From the NCBI GenBank assembly GCA_021779855.1, contig JAJXZW010000001.1:62001-126000 (forward strand): a stretch of DNA of 64,000 nt, in the 5' to 3' direction. The position numbers and the translations under genes are program-made. The notes beneath the pieces were generated by a model, which made no database searches, had not been told where the DNA came from, and saw nothing but the letters and a program-made list of their open reading frames with translations. Positions 1-7,026 of this stretch are shown one piece after another. Position 1 is the stretch's first letter. Every line of letters begins with the position of its first letter. This DNA is from Actinomycetes bacterium. GTDB lineage: Bacteria > Actinomycetota > Acidimicrobiia > Acidimicrobiales > RAAP-2.

Positions 1-2
1 CC

Positions 3-875
3 CTGGTCCACCTCGGCGTGGCCCGAGACGACGCTGAGGTCGAGGTGGTGGAGGAGCCCCGCAGTGGCCTGTTCGGACGGGTCCGAGGGGAGTACCGCGT
101 CCGGGCGCGGGTCCGACCGGCCAAGCCCCGGCCCAAGCGCGGGCGTCGGCCGGCCGAGGCCGGGGGCCGGGGGCGCACCTCGTCCAACGGGGAAGAGCGC
201 GGCTCCCGGGTCGCCGATGAGGGCAACGACCGCAACCGGCGCAGTCGGGGCCGCTCCGGTGGCCCGGCCCGGTCAGAGTCCCCAGTGGGTCGGGCGGGGA
301 CCGACACCGCGCCCTCTCCTCGTCCGGAGAGGCGCGAGCGCCCGCCAAGGGCGCCCAAGACCGAGACGACCGATGAGAAGAAGGAGAACACCATGACGGA
401 GGGCATTTCGCTCGCCGAGCAGGGGGAGTTGGCGAGGGAGTTCCTCGTCGGCCTCCTCGGGGTGATGGGAATCCAGGCGGAGGTGAGTGTCCGAGAGATC
501 GACGGGGACACCGTGGAGTTGGCGGTTGACGCCGATCCCCCCACGGAGCTCGGGATCCTGGTCGGCCCCCGTGGCACGACGCTGCAGGCGCTCCAGGAGG
601 TCACGAGGACGGTGGTCCAGGCCAAGAGCGAGGGCCGTACGGACCGGATCCTCGTCGATGTGGCCCGATACCGGGAGCGTCGCGTCGCGGCTCTGGGTCG
701 CTTCGCGCGTCAGGTGGCCGATGAGGTCGTCGAGACGGGCGAGGAGCGTGCCCTTGAGCCGATGTCGCCCGCCGATCGCAAGGCGGTCCACGACTCGCTG
801 GGCGACGATGAGCGCGTCACGACCCGCTCGGAGGGCGAGGAGCCCCGGCGATTCGTGGTGATTTCTCCCGCCTAG
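3..875 (+). CDS. jag: Jag/KhpB-type RNA-binding protein (5' partial)
   Basis: The frame is open to the left edge, so the true start lies outside the window. The visible protein begins inside a Jag_N-type domain (LGVARDDAEVEVVEEP, then GLFG), continues through about 85 residues of Arg/Gly/Pro-rich low-complexity linker, and ends in a KH domain with a GPRG loop and an R3H domain (RKAVH in the last 35 residues). Proteins of this family bind RNA and are tied to cell-wall synthesis and division; the usual neighbours are rpmH-rnpA-yidC upstream and rsmG-parA-parB downstream, and the downstream half is present here. An ATG at 393 with a perfect Shine-Dalgarno could start a KH-R3H-only form of 160 residues, close to the size of actinobacterial Jag proteins that lack Jag_N. 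The family call is firm; which form is made is open. Confidence 0.9.
   Translation: MVHLGVARDDAEVEVVEEPRSGLFGRVRGEYRVRARVRPAKPRPKRGRRPAEAGGRGRTSSNGEERGSRVADEGNDRNRRSRGRSGGPARSESPVGRAGTDTAPSPRPERRERPPRAPKTETTDEKKENTMTEGISLAEQGELAREFLVGLLGVMGIQAEVSVREIDGDTVELAVDADPPTELGILVGPRGTTLQALQEVTRTVVQAKSEGRTDRILVDVARYRERRVAALGRFARQVADEVVETGEERALEPMSPADRKAVHDSLGDDERVTTRSEGEEPRRFVVISPA
381..395 (+). promoter_or_regulatory. internal ribosome binding site and ATG inside jag
   Basis: AAGGAG is followed by a six-base spacer and an in-frame ATG, exactly at the boundary between the low-complexity linker and the KH-R3H part. This is one of the best ribosome binding sites in the window, although it lies inside an open frame. 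It could produce a short Jag isoform. Confidence 0.55.
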
Positions 876-882
876 TCGTCCC

Positions 883-1506
883 GTGCCTAGAGACTGGCTG
901 CCCCGCGCCCTCGAGGAGTCGAGGGCGCGGGGTTTTTTGAGCCCCCAGGACCTCAGGGAGCAGATCGCCCACGCTCGGGGATTCCTCCTGATCTGGGAGT
1001 CCCTTCGGGGGTCTCCCCCCCGAAGACTGCTCGATATGGGTTCGGGCGGAGGGCTTCCCGGCCTGGTACTCGCCGATCACTGGCGATGCGACACGGTCCT
1101 TCTCGACTCCAGGGAGAGGCGAGGATCATTCCTGCGTGAGGTCGCCGAGTGGCCCGCGGCCCCACCCGGCCTCTCGGTGGTCGTCGCCCGAGCGGAGGAC
1201 GCGGCCCGCACGTCGGCCCTGGAGGGCTCATTCGACCTGGTGACGGCGAGGTCCTTCGCTCCCCCGGCGGTGACCGCGGAGTGTGCCGTTCGCTTCATGA
1301 TGGTCGGCGGTCTGGCGATCGTCTCCGATCCCCCCGGCGGAGGCGACCCGGGGCGCTGGCCCGAGGTTGGGCTAGCTCGACTCGGATTGCGCGGCTTCGC
1401 AGAGGCCGCGGGGGGATTCGCGTATCGCGTCCTCGAGAAGGTGGGGGTGACCGAGGCGGCCTTTCCACGCCCGTCGGGTGTCCCCGGACGACGACCACTC
1501 TGGTGA
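883..1506 (+). CDS. rsmG: 16S rRNA (guanine-N7) methyltransferase RsmG/GidB
   Basis: RsmG methylates a guanine of 16S rRNA using S-adenosylmethionine. The protein has 207 residues, normal for the family. The SAM-binding loop reads LLDMGSGGGLPG at about residue 50, and the C-terminus (FPRPSGVPGRRPLW) matches the family ending. The GTG start is preferred because the stretch EESRARGFLSPQDL before the SAM loop looks like real N-terminal sequence; a TTG at 937 is the alternative and would leave an unusually short N-terminus. It follows jag by seven bases and precedes parA, the standard order. An intrinsic terminator hairpin lies inside codons 7 to 19. The stop codon directly abuts the first parS site. 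Confidence 0.92.
   Translation: MPRDWLPRALEESRARGFLSPQDLREQIAHARGFLLIWESLRGSPPRRLLDMGSGGGLPGLVLADHWRCDTVLLDSRERRGSFLREVAEWPAAPPGLSVVVARAEDAARTSALEGSFDLVTARSFAPPAVTAECAVRFMMVGGLAIVSDPPGGGDPGRWPEVGLARLGLRGFAEAAGGFAYRVLEKVGVTEAAFPRPSGVPGRRPLW
901..938 (+). terminator. strong intrinsic terminator embedded in the 5' end of rsmG
   Basis: A perfect 14-bp stem (901-914 with 919-932), a GGAG loop and a run of six T (933-938) form a textbook rho-independent terminator. It lies 25 bases after the jag stop, so it most simply ends the jag operon, but it is also coding sequence for rsmG. A reverse reading has no matching T run, so it acts on the plus strand. Confidence 0.85.
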
Positions 1507-1522
1507 TGTTTCACGTGAAACA
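1507..1522. promoter_or_regulatory. parS: parS centromere site 1
   Basis: TGTTTCACGTGAAACA, a perfect 16-bp palindrome identical to the bacterial parS consensus bound by ParB. It begins at the base after the rsmG stop codon. Confidence 0.95.
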
Positions 1523-1597
1523 CTCCCCCGCCGGCACCGTTCGACGGAGTCCGCCGGCTCGTTAAACTCAACGAAATACCGGGCTCGAGTCATAATT

Positions 1598-1613
1598 TGT
1601 TTCACGTGAAACA
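1598..1613. promoter_or_regulatory. parS: parS centromere site 2
   Basis: A second perfect TGTTTCACGTGAAACA palindrome, 91 bases after the first, in the rsmG-parA intergenic region. Confidence 0.95.
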
Positions 1614-1637
1614 TCGTGAGCTGCCGCGAGGCGGTGA

Positions 1638-1653
1638 TGTTTCACGTGAAACA
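1638..1653. promoter_or_regulatory. parS: parS centromere site 3
   Basis: A third perfect copy, 40 bases after site 2 and about 85 bases before the preferred parA start. Its position suggests ParB loading here could also affect parAB transcription. Confidence 0.95.
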
Positions 1654-1739
1654 TCGGTACTTGACGGTGTGCGCAAAAGGGAGTTGAATGGCTCTGTCTC
1701 GACGCTGTGTCGGTTCATCTCACCCCTGGGAAGAGGCTC

Positions 1740-2513
1740 ATGGCTGACGCCACCACGATGAGGATCTACGCCGTCGCCAACCAGAAGGGTGGGGTGGGGA
1801 AGACGACCACGACGATATCCCTAGGCGCGGCACTGGCCGAGAAGGGGATGCGGGTCCTGGTGGTGGACCTCGATCCCCAGGGGAACGCCACGACGGGTCT
1901 CGGGGTGGATGGACGGCGCTTTGAGCGTTCCGTGTACGACGTCCTCTTGAATGACGTCCCCATGGTCGACATCGTGGAGCCGACGGGCTACAACAACCTC
2001 TTCGTGGCGCCGGCCACCCTCGACCTGGCCGGCGTGGAGCAAGAGCTCTCGTCGATAATCTCCCGGGAGATGCGCCTCAAGCGGGCCCTCGGGTCCGTCG
2101 AGGGGGATTTCGACTACATCTTCATCGACTGCCCGCCCTCGCTCGGGCTCATCACGATCAACGCCTTCGCCGCGGCGACCGACATCATCGTGCCGGTCCA
2201 GACCGAGTTCTACGCCCTGGAGGGGCTCACCCAGCTCCAGCGCATCGTGAACCTGGTGCGCGACAACCTCAACCCCACGCTGCGGATCTCCAAGGTGGTC
2301 CTCACCATGTACGACTCGCGCAACACCCTCTCGGGTGACGTCGCTCGCGAGGTTCGTCGCTACTTCGAAGAGGAGCTCTGCCACACGGTGATCCCCCGCA
2401 CCGTCCGACTGGCCGAGGCTCCCTCGTTCGGCCAACCCATCACCGTCTTCGACCCCTCGTCCAAGGGTGCCAAGGCGTACCGCCTGCTAGCAGAGGAGAT
2501 CTTGAATGGCTAG
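1740..2513 (+). CDS. parA: chromosome partitioning ATPase ParA (Soj family)
   Basis: ParA is the Walker-type ATPase that moves ParB-parS complexes during chromosome segregation. The deviant Walker A motif KGGVGKTTT follows VANQ near the N-terminus, VVDLDPQGNATTGLG is the A' region, and FIDCPPSLGLITINA is Walker B. The chosen ATG gives 257 residues and has GGGAAGAGG just upstream; a GTG at 1707 would add eleven residues and an ATG at 1758 would remove six. It overlaps parB by eight bases, implying coupled translation. Three parS sites lie directly upstream. Confidence 0.95.
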   Translation: MADATTMRIYAVANQKGGVGKTTTTISLGAALAEKGMRVLVVDLDPQGNATTGLGVDGRRFERSVYDVLLNDVPMVDIVEPTGYNNLFVAPATLDLAGVEQELSSIISREMRLKRALGSVEGDFDYIFIDCPPSLGLITINAFAAATDIIVPVQTEFYALEGLTQLQRIVNLVRDNLNPTLRISKVVLTMYDSRNTLSGDVAREVRRYFEEELCHTVIPRTVRLAEAPSFGQPITVFDPSSKGAKAYRLLAEEILNG

Positions 2514-3429
2514 GAAACCCGGACTCGGCAAGGGACTCGGCGCCCTTATCCCCGAGGGACCCTCGGACGAGGCGGAGCCGGTGACCGTGGAGGAGGCCGT
2601 GGGCCCGTTGCGGATGGTCGCGGTCGGGTCCATCCGCCCGAACCCGTTCCAGCCGCGGAAGGCCTTCGACGACGAGAGCCTCGCCACACTCGCGGCCTCC
2701 ATCGCGGAGCTCGGCGTCCTCCAGCCCATCATCGTGCGCCCCGTCGAGGGTGAGGATGGCCACTACGAGCTGATCGCGGGGGAGCGGCGCTGGCGGGCCG
2801 CGGCCCTGGCCAAGCTCGAGGTCGTGCCGGTGCTCCTTCAAGACGACGTCAACGACCGGCTGTCGCTCGAGCAGGCGGTCGTCGAGAACCTCCACCGCGT
2901 GGACCTCCACCCCCTGGAGGAGGCCGCCGCGTACCAGCAGCTCGTGGACGAGTTCAGCCTGACCCACGATCAAGTGGCTCAGCGCGTGGGCAAGAGCCGC
3001 GCGTATGTTACGAACACATTACGACTCCTCCAGCTGGGCGAGGTGGCCCAGAGCGCGCTGGCGAACTCCCAGATCACGGCGGGTCACGCGCGGGCCCTGC
3101 TCGGGGTGAGCGACCCCAACGCCCAGGCGACCCTCGTCGCCCGGGTGATCAAGAACGAGCTCTCGGTCCGAGCGACCGAGGAGGCGGTCAAGCTCTTCTT
3201 GGAGCCCCGGCCTCTCGCGCCCACGGGCACGGCGCGCGAGCACGAGGGGTCACCCCGTCTGCGCCCCGTGCCCGACGCCAGCGTGGCCGAGCTCGAGCAC
3301 CTGCTCGAGAACTACCTCGACACCCGGGTCCACGTCGACCTGAAGGGCCGCAACGGCCGGATAATCATCGACTTCGCGGACCTCGACGACCTGGAACGGC
3401 TCTACATCGTCATATCGAAGCCCCGGTGA
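2506..3429 (+). CDS. parB: chromosome partitioning protein ParB (Spo0J family)
   Basis: ParB is the parS-binding CTP-dependent clamp. This 307-residue protein has the opening RKPGLGKGLGALIP, the ParB N-terminal domain (IRPNPFQPRKAFDD, then the GERRWRAA motif), a central helix-turn-helix (THDQVAQRVGKSRAYVTNTLRLL) and a C-terminal dimerisation segment. The start overlaps the parA stop by eight bases. Three perfect parS sites within 2 kb are its expected targets. Confidence 0.96.
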   Translation: MARKPGLGKGLGALIPEGPSDEAEPVTVEEAVGPLRMVAVGSIRPNPFQPRKAFDDESLATLAASIAELGVLQPIIVRPVEGEDGHYELIAGERRWRAAALAKLEVVPVLLQDDVNDRLSLEQAVVENLHRVDLHPLEEAAAYQQLVDEFSLTHDQVAQRVGKSRAYVTNTLRLLQLGEVAQSALANSQITAGHARALLGVSDPNAQATLVARVIKNELSVRATEEAVKLFLEPRPLAPTGTAREHEGSPRLRPVPDASVAELEHLLENYLDTRVHVDLKGRNGRIIIDFADLDDLERLYIVISKPR

Positions 3430-3532
3430 CCTTCAACTCTCACGTTAACCCTCACGTTGAGGTTTTCCCCAACTTGTGGATGAAGTTGTGGGTTATCGCC
3501 CGCAATCGCCGGGAATCAGGGCCCGCTAAGGG
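3430..3532. other. parB/cwlM convergent intergenic region with DnaA-box-like repeats
   Basis: No gene is visible. The region holds two direct repeats of the form CTCACGTT and, further on, AACTTGTGG and AAGTTGTGG 12 bases apart. These include TGTGGATGA and TGTGGGTTA, which approach the DnaA-box complement TGTGGATAA with one or two mismatches. The local sequence is less GC-rich than its surroundings. No strong terminator hairpin with a T run was found although two operons converge here. Confidence 0.35.
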
Positions 3533-4465
3533 CTAGGGGGCCGCCGGGGGACCGGCCGAGGTGCCCTCGCTGTGGAAAAGGTGGGTGGCCACCGTGCGCA
3601 GCGCCGTGACGACTCGGTGAACGATCGCGGCGTCGATCGCGCCGTGCTCGACGTGCAGGGTCGTCATGCGCGTTCCCGCGAGAATCGGTAGCGCGACGCC
3701 CGTCACCTCGATCCTCGGGCCGCCGTCGATGGTCGACAGGGCGCTGGCCAGGGAGGACGCCACCGTCTCACCGGCTCGGCTGTGGGAGGTGAGCCCGGCC
3801 CAGTAGTGGAGCCGCACGCCCGGGACCCCGGGGCTGGGCTCGATCGAGAGCACGAGGGCCACGTCGAGGTCGTTGGCCGCCTCGGCGGCGGCCTCGGCGC
3901 GCAGCCCGAGGCGGGTGTGCACGCCCGTCGTGCCCGCCCAGGAGTCGGCGAGGGCTTCGGCGAGGGGCCCGACCCCGCAGACCAGGACCGACACCTGGTG
4001 GGGGACGGCGAGTCCGGCGCGGGCCCACGCCTCGGTGACCAGGCTGCGGGCGGGACCGGGGGGGCGCAGGCGCACCAGCTCGTGGTAGGTGGCGAGGGTC
4101 AGGACCCCCGTGGGCTCGAGACCGCAGTTGCGCTGGAACTCCGAGAGGGCCTCGTGCGCGAGGGGCCCGAAGATGCCGTCGACGCGACCGGGGTTGAAGC
4201 CGAGCTGGGCCAGGGCCACCTGGAGGGCCGCGACGTCGTCCCCGCGCTGGTGGGGCCGGGCCAGGTAGAGGAGGCGCTCGCCCAGGCGCCACTGCGCCTC
4301 GGCGAGACGGGCCGCGGTCGGTGCGTCGACGACGCCGGTGAGCGCGAGTCCGCGGGAGCGCTGGAACGCCTCGACCAGGGCGACCGTCTGGTCGTCGTAG
4401 CGGTCCGGGGATCCCTCGGTGCGCACGAGCCCCAGGACGCCGAGGCGCCGGTGCAGCTCGGCCAC
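3533..4465 (-). CDS. cwlM: CwlM-like peptidoglycan-binding protein with degenerate amidase domain
   Basis: Two consecutive peptidoglycan-binding (PGBD1) repeats are visible, the second reading GDDVAALQVALAQLGFNPG with FGPLAHEALSEFQ. The following 150 residues align in order with an N-acetylmuramoyl-L-alanine amidase_3 domain, but the zinc motifs are gone: the usual DPGHGG position reads LVCGVGP and the SLHAN position reads LSIEPS. In Mycobacterium the neighbour of trxC is CwlM, an amidase homologue that acts as a regulator of MurA rather than as a hydrolase. The gene follows trxA closely. The start is uncertain: GTG at 4465 is the first standard codon, but a CTG at 4507 overlapping the trxA stop would add 14 residues that fit the domain. 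Confidence 0.72.
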   Translation of the reverse strand: MAELHRRLGVLGLVRTEGSPDRYDDQTVALVEAFQRSRGLALTGVVDAPTAARLAEAQWRLGERLLYLARPHQRGDDVAALQVALAQLGFNPGRVDGIFGPLAHEALSEFQRNCGLEPTGVLTLATYHELVRLRPPGPARSLVTEAWARAGLAVPHQVSVLVCGVGPLAEALADSWAGTTGVHTRLGLRAEAAAEAANDLDVALVLSIEPSPGVPGVRLHYWAGLTSHSRAGETVASSLASALSTIDGGPRIEVTGVALPILAGTRMTTLHVEHGAIDAAIVHRVVTALRTVATHLFHSEGTSAGPPAAP

Positions 4466-4503
4466 GGTCTCACCCGTGGCCCCGGGGCTCAGGTCGGGCC
4501 CGC

Positions 4504-4839
4504 TCAGGCCGCGGCGAGGATCGAGGTGATCTCCTGGAGCAGTGCGCCCTTGGGTCGCGCGCCCACCAGGCGGCCGACGACCTGGCCGCCCTTGAAGACC
4601 AGCAGGGTGGGGATGCTCATCACCGAGAACTTGGTGGCCGTCTGGACGTTCTGGTCCACGTCGAGCTTGCCGACCGAGAAGGCGTCGGCGTGCTCGACGG
4701 CGAGCTCTTCGAGGATGGGGGCGATCAACTTGCACGGGCCGCACCACTCCGCCCAGAAGTCGACCAGCATCGGCTTGTCCGAGCCGCCGACGACCTCGTC
4801 GAAGGTGGCGTCGGTCAGGGTGGTGATCGTTCCGCTCAT
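4504..4839 (-). CDS. trxA: thioredoxin
   Basis: A 111-residue thioredoxin with the canonical active site WAEWCGPCK and the cis-proline segment [12 protein letters not shown]. It reduces protein disulfides in the cytoplasm using electrons from the reductase encoded just upstream. A good Shine-Dalgarno (AGGAGGTTGCC on the coding strand) precedes the ATG. The trxB-trxA-cwlM order matches the actinobacterial envelope cluster. Confidence 0.96.
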   Translation of the reverse strand: MSGTITTLTDATFDEVVGGSDKPMLVDFWAEWCGPCKLIAPILEELAVEHADAFSVGKLDVDQNVQTATKFSVMSIPTLLVFKGGQVVGRLVGARPKGALLQEITSILAAA

Positions 4840-4892
4840 GGCAACCTCCTGGACGCCACGACGGCGTCGGTGGCCAGACTAGCGACCGGGGC

Positions 4893-5846
4893 CTACAGCC
4901 CCTGCGCCTCGAGCCACCGCTCGGCGTCGATGGCGGCGACGCACCCCGAGCCCGCCGAGGTGACCGCCTGGCGGTAGACGTGGTCCTGCACGTCGCCGGC
5001 GGCGAAGAGGCCCTCGACGCTCGTGTACGAGCCCGGGCCGGTGCGCACGTAGTCGCCGTCGGCCAACTCGACCGATCCCTCGACCAGGGTCACGTTGGGC
5101 ACGTGGCCGATGGCGACGAAGACCCCGGTCACCTCGAGGCGCCCGGGTTCGCCGGTCACGGTGTCGGCCACGGCGAGGCCCTCGACCCGCTCCTCCCCGA
5201 GCACCTCGGTCACCACGGTGTTCCACCGGAAGCGGATCTTCTCGTGGTCGAACGCCCGCTGCTGCATGATCTTGCTGGCGCGCAGTTCGTGGCGCCGGTG
5301 CACGACGGTGACCGAGCTGGCGAAGCGGGTGAGGAAGAGCGCCTCCTCCAGGGCCGAGTCGCCCCCGCCCACGACCGCGATGTCCTGGCCGCGGAAGAAG
5401 AAGCCGTCGCAGGTGGCGCAGGTGGAGAGCCCGTGGCTCAAGAGTCGGTCCTCGCCGGGCACGTCGAGCATCAGCGAGCGCGCGCCGGTCGCGAGGATGA
5501 CGGCGTCGGCCGAGACGCCGGGTGCCTCGCCGTCACCGCTCAACCAGGCCCGGAAGGGGCGCTCGGCGACGTCGAGGCGCTGGACCCGGCTCACCTGGAG
5601 CTCGGCGCCGAAGCGCAGGGCCTGCTCGCGCATGCGGGCCATGAGCTCGGGACCGGAGACCGCCTCGGGGAAGCCGGGGAAGTTCTCGATGTCGGTCGTG
5701 AGCATGAGTTGGCCCCCGGGCTGGTCCGAGGTCGAGGACGGCTCGCCCTCGATCACCAGGGGGGAGAGCTGGGCCCGGGCGGCGTAGACGGCGGCGGTGA
5801 GACCGGCGGGGCCGGACCCGATGATCAGGACTCGCGCGTGGCGCAC
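4893..5846 (-). CDS. trxB: thioredoxin-disulfide reductase
   Basis: A 317-residue FAD/NADPH flavoprotein. The FAD-binding motif [18 protein letters not shown] is at the N-terminus, the redox-active CATC sits in the centre, the NADPH motif [12 protein letters not shown] follows, and [15 protein letters not shown] near the C-terminus is the second FAD signature. It regenerates reduced TrxA. The GTG start is chosen because it has GAGGAAGAA six bases upstream and shares one base with the stop of the preceding membrane-protein gene; longer in-frame extensions upstream have no family similarity. Confidence 0.95.
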   Translation of the reverse strand: MRHARVLIIGSGPAGLTAAVYAARAQLSPLVIEGEPSSTSDQPGGQLMLTTDIENFPGFPEAVSGPELMARMREQALRFGAELQVSRVQRLDVAERPFRAWLSGDGEAPGVSADAVILATGARSLMLDVPGEDRLLSHGLSTCATCDGFFFRGQDIAVVGGGDSALEEALFLTRFASSVTVVHRRHELRASKIMQQRAFDHEKIRFRWNTVVTEVLGEERVEGLAVADTVTGEPGRLEVTGVFVAIGHVPNVTLVEGSVELADGDYVRTGPGSYTSVEGLFAAGDVQDHVYRQAVTSAGSGCVAAIDAERWLEAQGL

Positions 5847-6163
5847 TACTTCTTCCTCACTCCTACGGGACGACGCCGACGCCAGATCACCAGTCCCGTG
5901 GCCAGCGACAGCGCGCCCACCGCGGCGTAGCTCAGCCAGTCGCGGCCCGCGAACGCGTAGACGTCGAGCAGGCGCATCAGGCCGACCACCACGACCACGA
6001 CGAGCACGACCGCGGCTAGGGCGACGACGATCCCGTAGGCGACGGCCCGTCCGGCCAGGATGATCGGGCGCAGGACCTTGTCGTGGACGAGGTCGAGGCC
6101 GTGGTCCAGGGCGCCGAGCGCCCGGTCGACGAGGTCGGGCTCGCTCACGGGGACGTCGTCCAC
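5846..6163 (-). CDS. small two-helix membrane protein
   Basis: A 105-residue protein of unknown function. A short N-terminal part (about 40 residues) is followed by a long Val/Ala/Leu-rich helix, a short polar turn ([10 protein letters not shown]) and a second hydrophobic helix ending in a basic tail RRRRP with RKK at the end. It shares one base with the trxB start and so is almost certainly co-transcribed with trxB-trxA-cwlM. In Mycobacterium sigM and its anti-sigma factor occupy the equivalent place; this protein is not recognisably either. Confidence 0.7.
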   Translation of the reverse strand: MDDVPVSEPDLVDRALGALDHGLDLVHDKVLRPIILAGRAVAYGIVVALAAVVLVVVVVVGLMRLLDVYAFAGRDWLSYAAVGALSLATGLVIWRRRRPVGVRKK

Positions 6164-6180
6164 GTCCCGACCCTAGTGGG

Positions 6181-7026
6181 TCAGGCCCGCAGCCACGTGA
6201 GGCCGATGATCCCGGGCCCGGCGTGGGTCCCCACGACCGGCCCGATACCGGCCTCGAGCATGGGGTGGGCGACCGCGATGTCGGCGACGAGCGCGCGCAT
6301 CGCCGCCACGTCGGCCTCGGTGCACCCGCCCTGGATGAGGGCGAGGCGCGCGAGGGGGGCCTCGGCGCGCGCCCGCTCGGCGCAGGCCGCCAGGGCCTTC
6401 GCGCGGGTGCGGGCCCGCCCGGCCTCGGCGACGACGCCGTTGCGCAGGGTGATGAGCGGCTTGATCGACAGGACCTGGCCGATGAGGGCCCGGGCCCCGC
6501 CGATGCGCCCACCGCGGATGAGGTGGTCGAGGGTCGCGAGGGCGGCTACGACCCCGGCCCGGGTCATGGCGTCGTGGGCCACGCCCACCAGCTCGTCGAG
6601 ACCGGCGCCGGCGCGGGCCCGCTCGGCGACCTCGATCGCGATGAGGCCCTGGCCCATGGCGACGTTGAGGGTGTCGACGACGCGCACCTCGATCTCGCCG
6701 GCCTCGGCCTCGGCCGCGATCGTCGCCGAGCCGTGGGTGGCCGACAGGGCCGAGGAGATGGTCAGCACGACGACGCCGTCGTGGCCCGCCTCGCGGGCCC
6801 GCCGGTACGCGTCCTGGAAGCGGCCGGGGGACGGGGCCGCCGTCTCGGGGAGGGCGGGCGAGTTCCGGCACCTGGCCCAGAACTCCTCGGGGGAGAGGTC
6901 CTCGCGATCGATGAACTCCTCGTCGCCGAAGCGGATCGTGAGCGGCACGATCTCGATCCCGTACTCGCGCGCCAGGCCCTCGGGCAGGTCGCTCGCGCTG
7001 TCGGTCACCACCTTGACGTTGGCCAT
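6181..7026 (-). CDS. DegV family fatty-acid-binding protein
   Basis: A 281-residue DegV protein. The family opening [12 protein letters not shown] is clear, followed by [18 protein letters not shown] and the fatty-acid pocket signatures [13 protein letters not shown] and [11 protein letters not shown]. DegV proteins bind a fatty acid between two domains; related FakB proteins present fatty acids to a kinase, but no FakA kinase gene is nearby, so the cellular role here is open. The ATG overlaps the end of murJ by 22 bases. Confidence 0.88.
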   Translation of the reverse strand: MANVKVVTDSASDLPEGLAREYGIEIVPLTIRFGDEEFIDREDLSPEEFWARCRNSPALPETAAPSPGRFQDAYRRAREAGHDGVVVLTISSALSATHGSATIAAEAEAGEIEVRVVDTLNVAMGQGLIAIEVAERARAGAGLDELVGVAHDAMTRAGVVAALATLDHLIRGGRIGGARALIGQVLSIKPLITLRNGVVAEAGRARTRAKALAACAERARAEAPLARLALIQGGCTEADVAAMRALVADIAVAHPMLEAGIGPVVGTHAGPGIIGLTWLRA

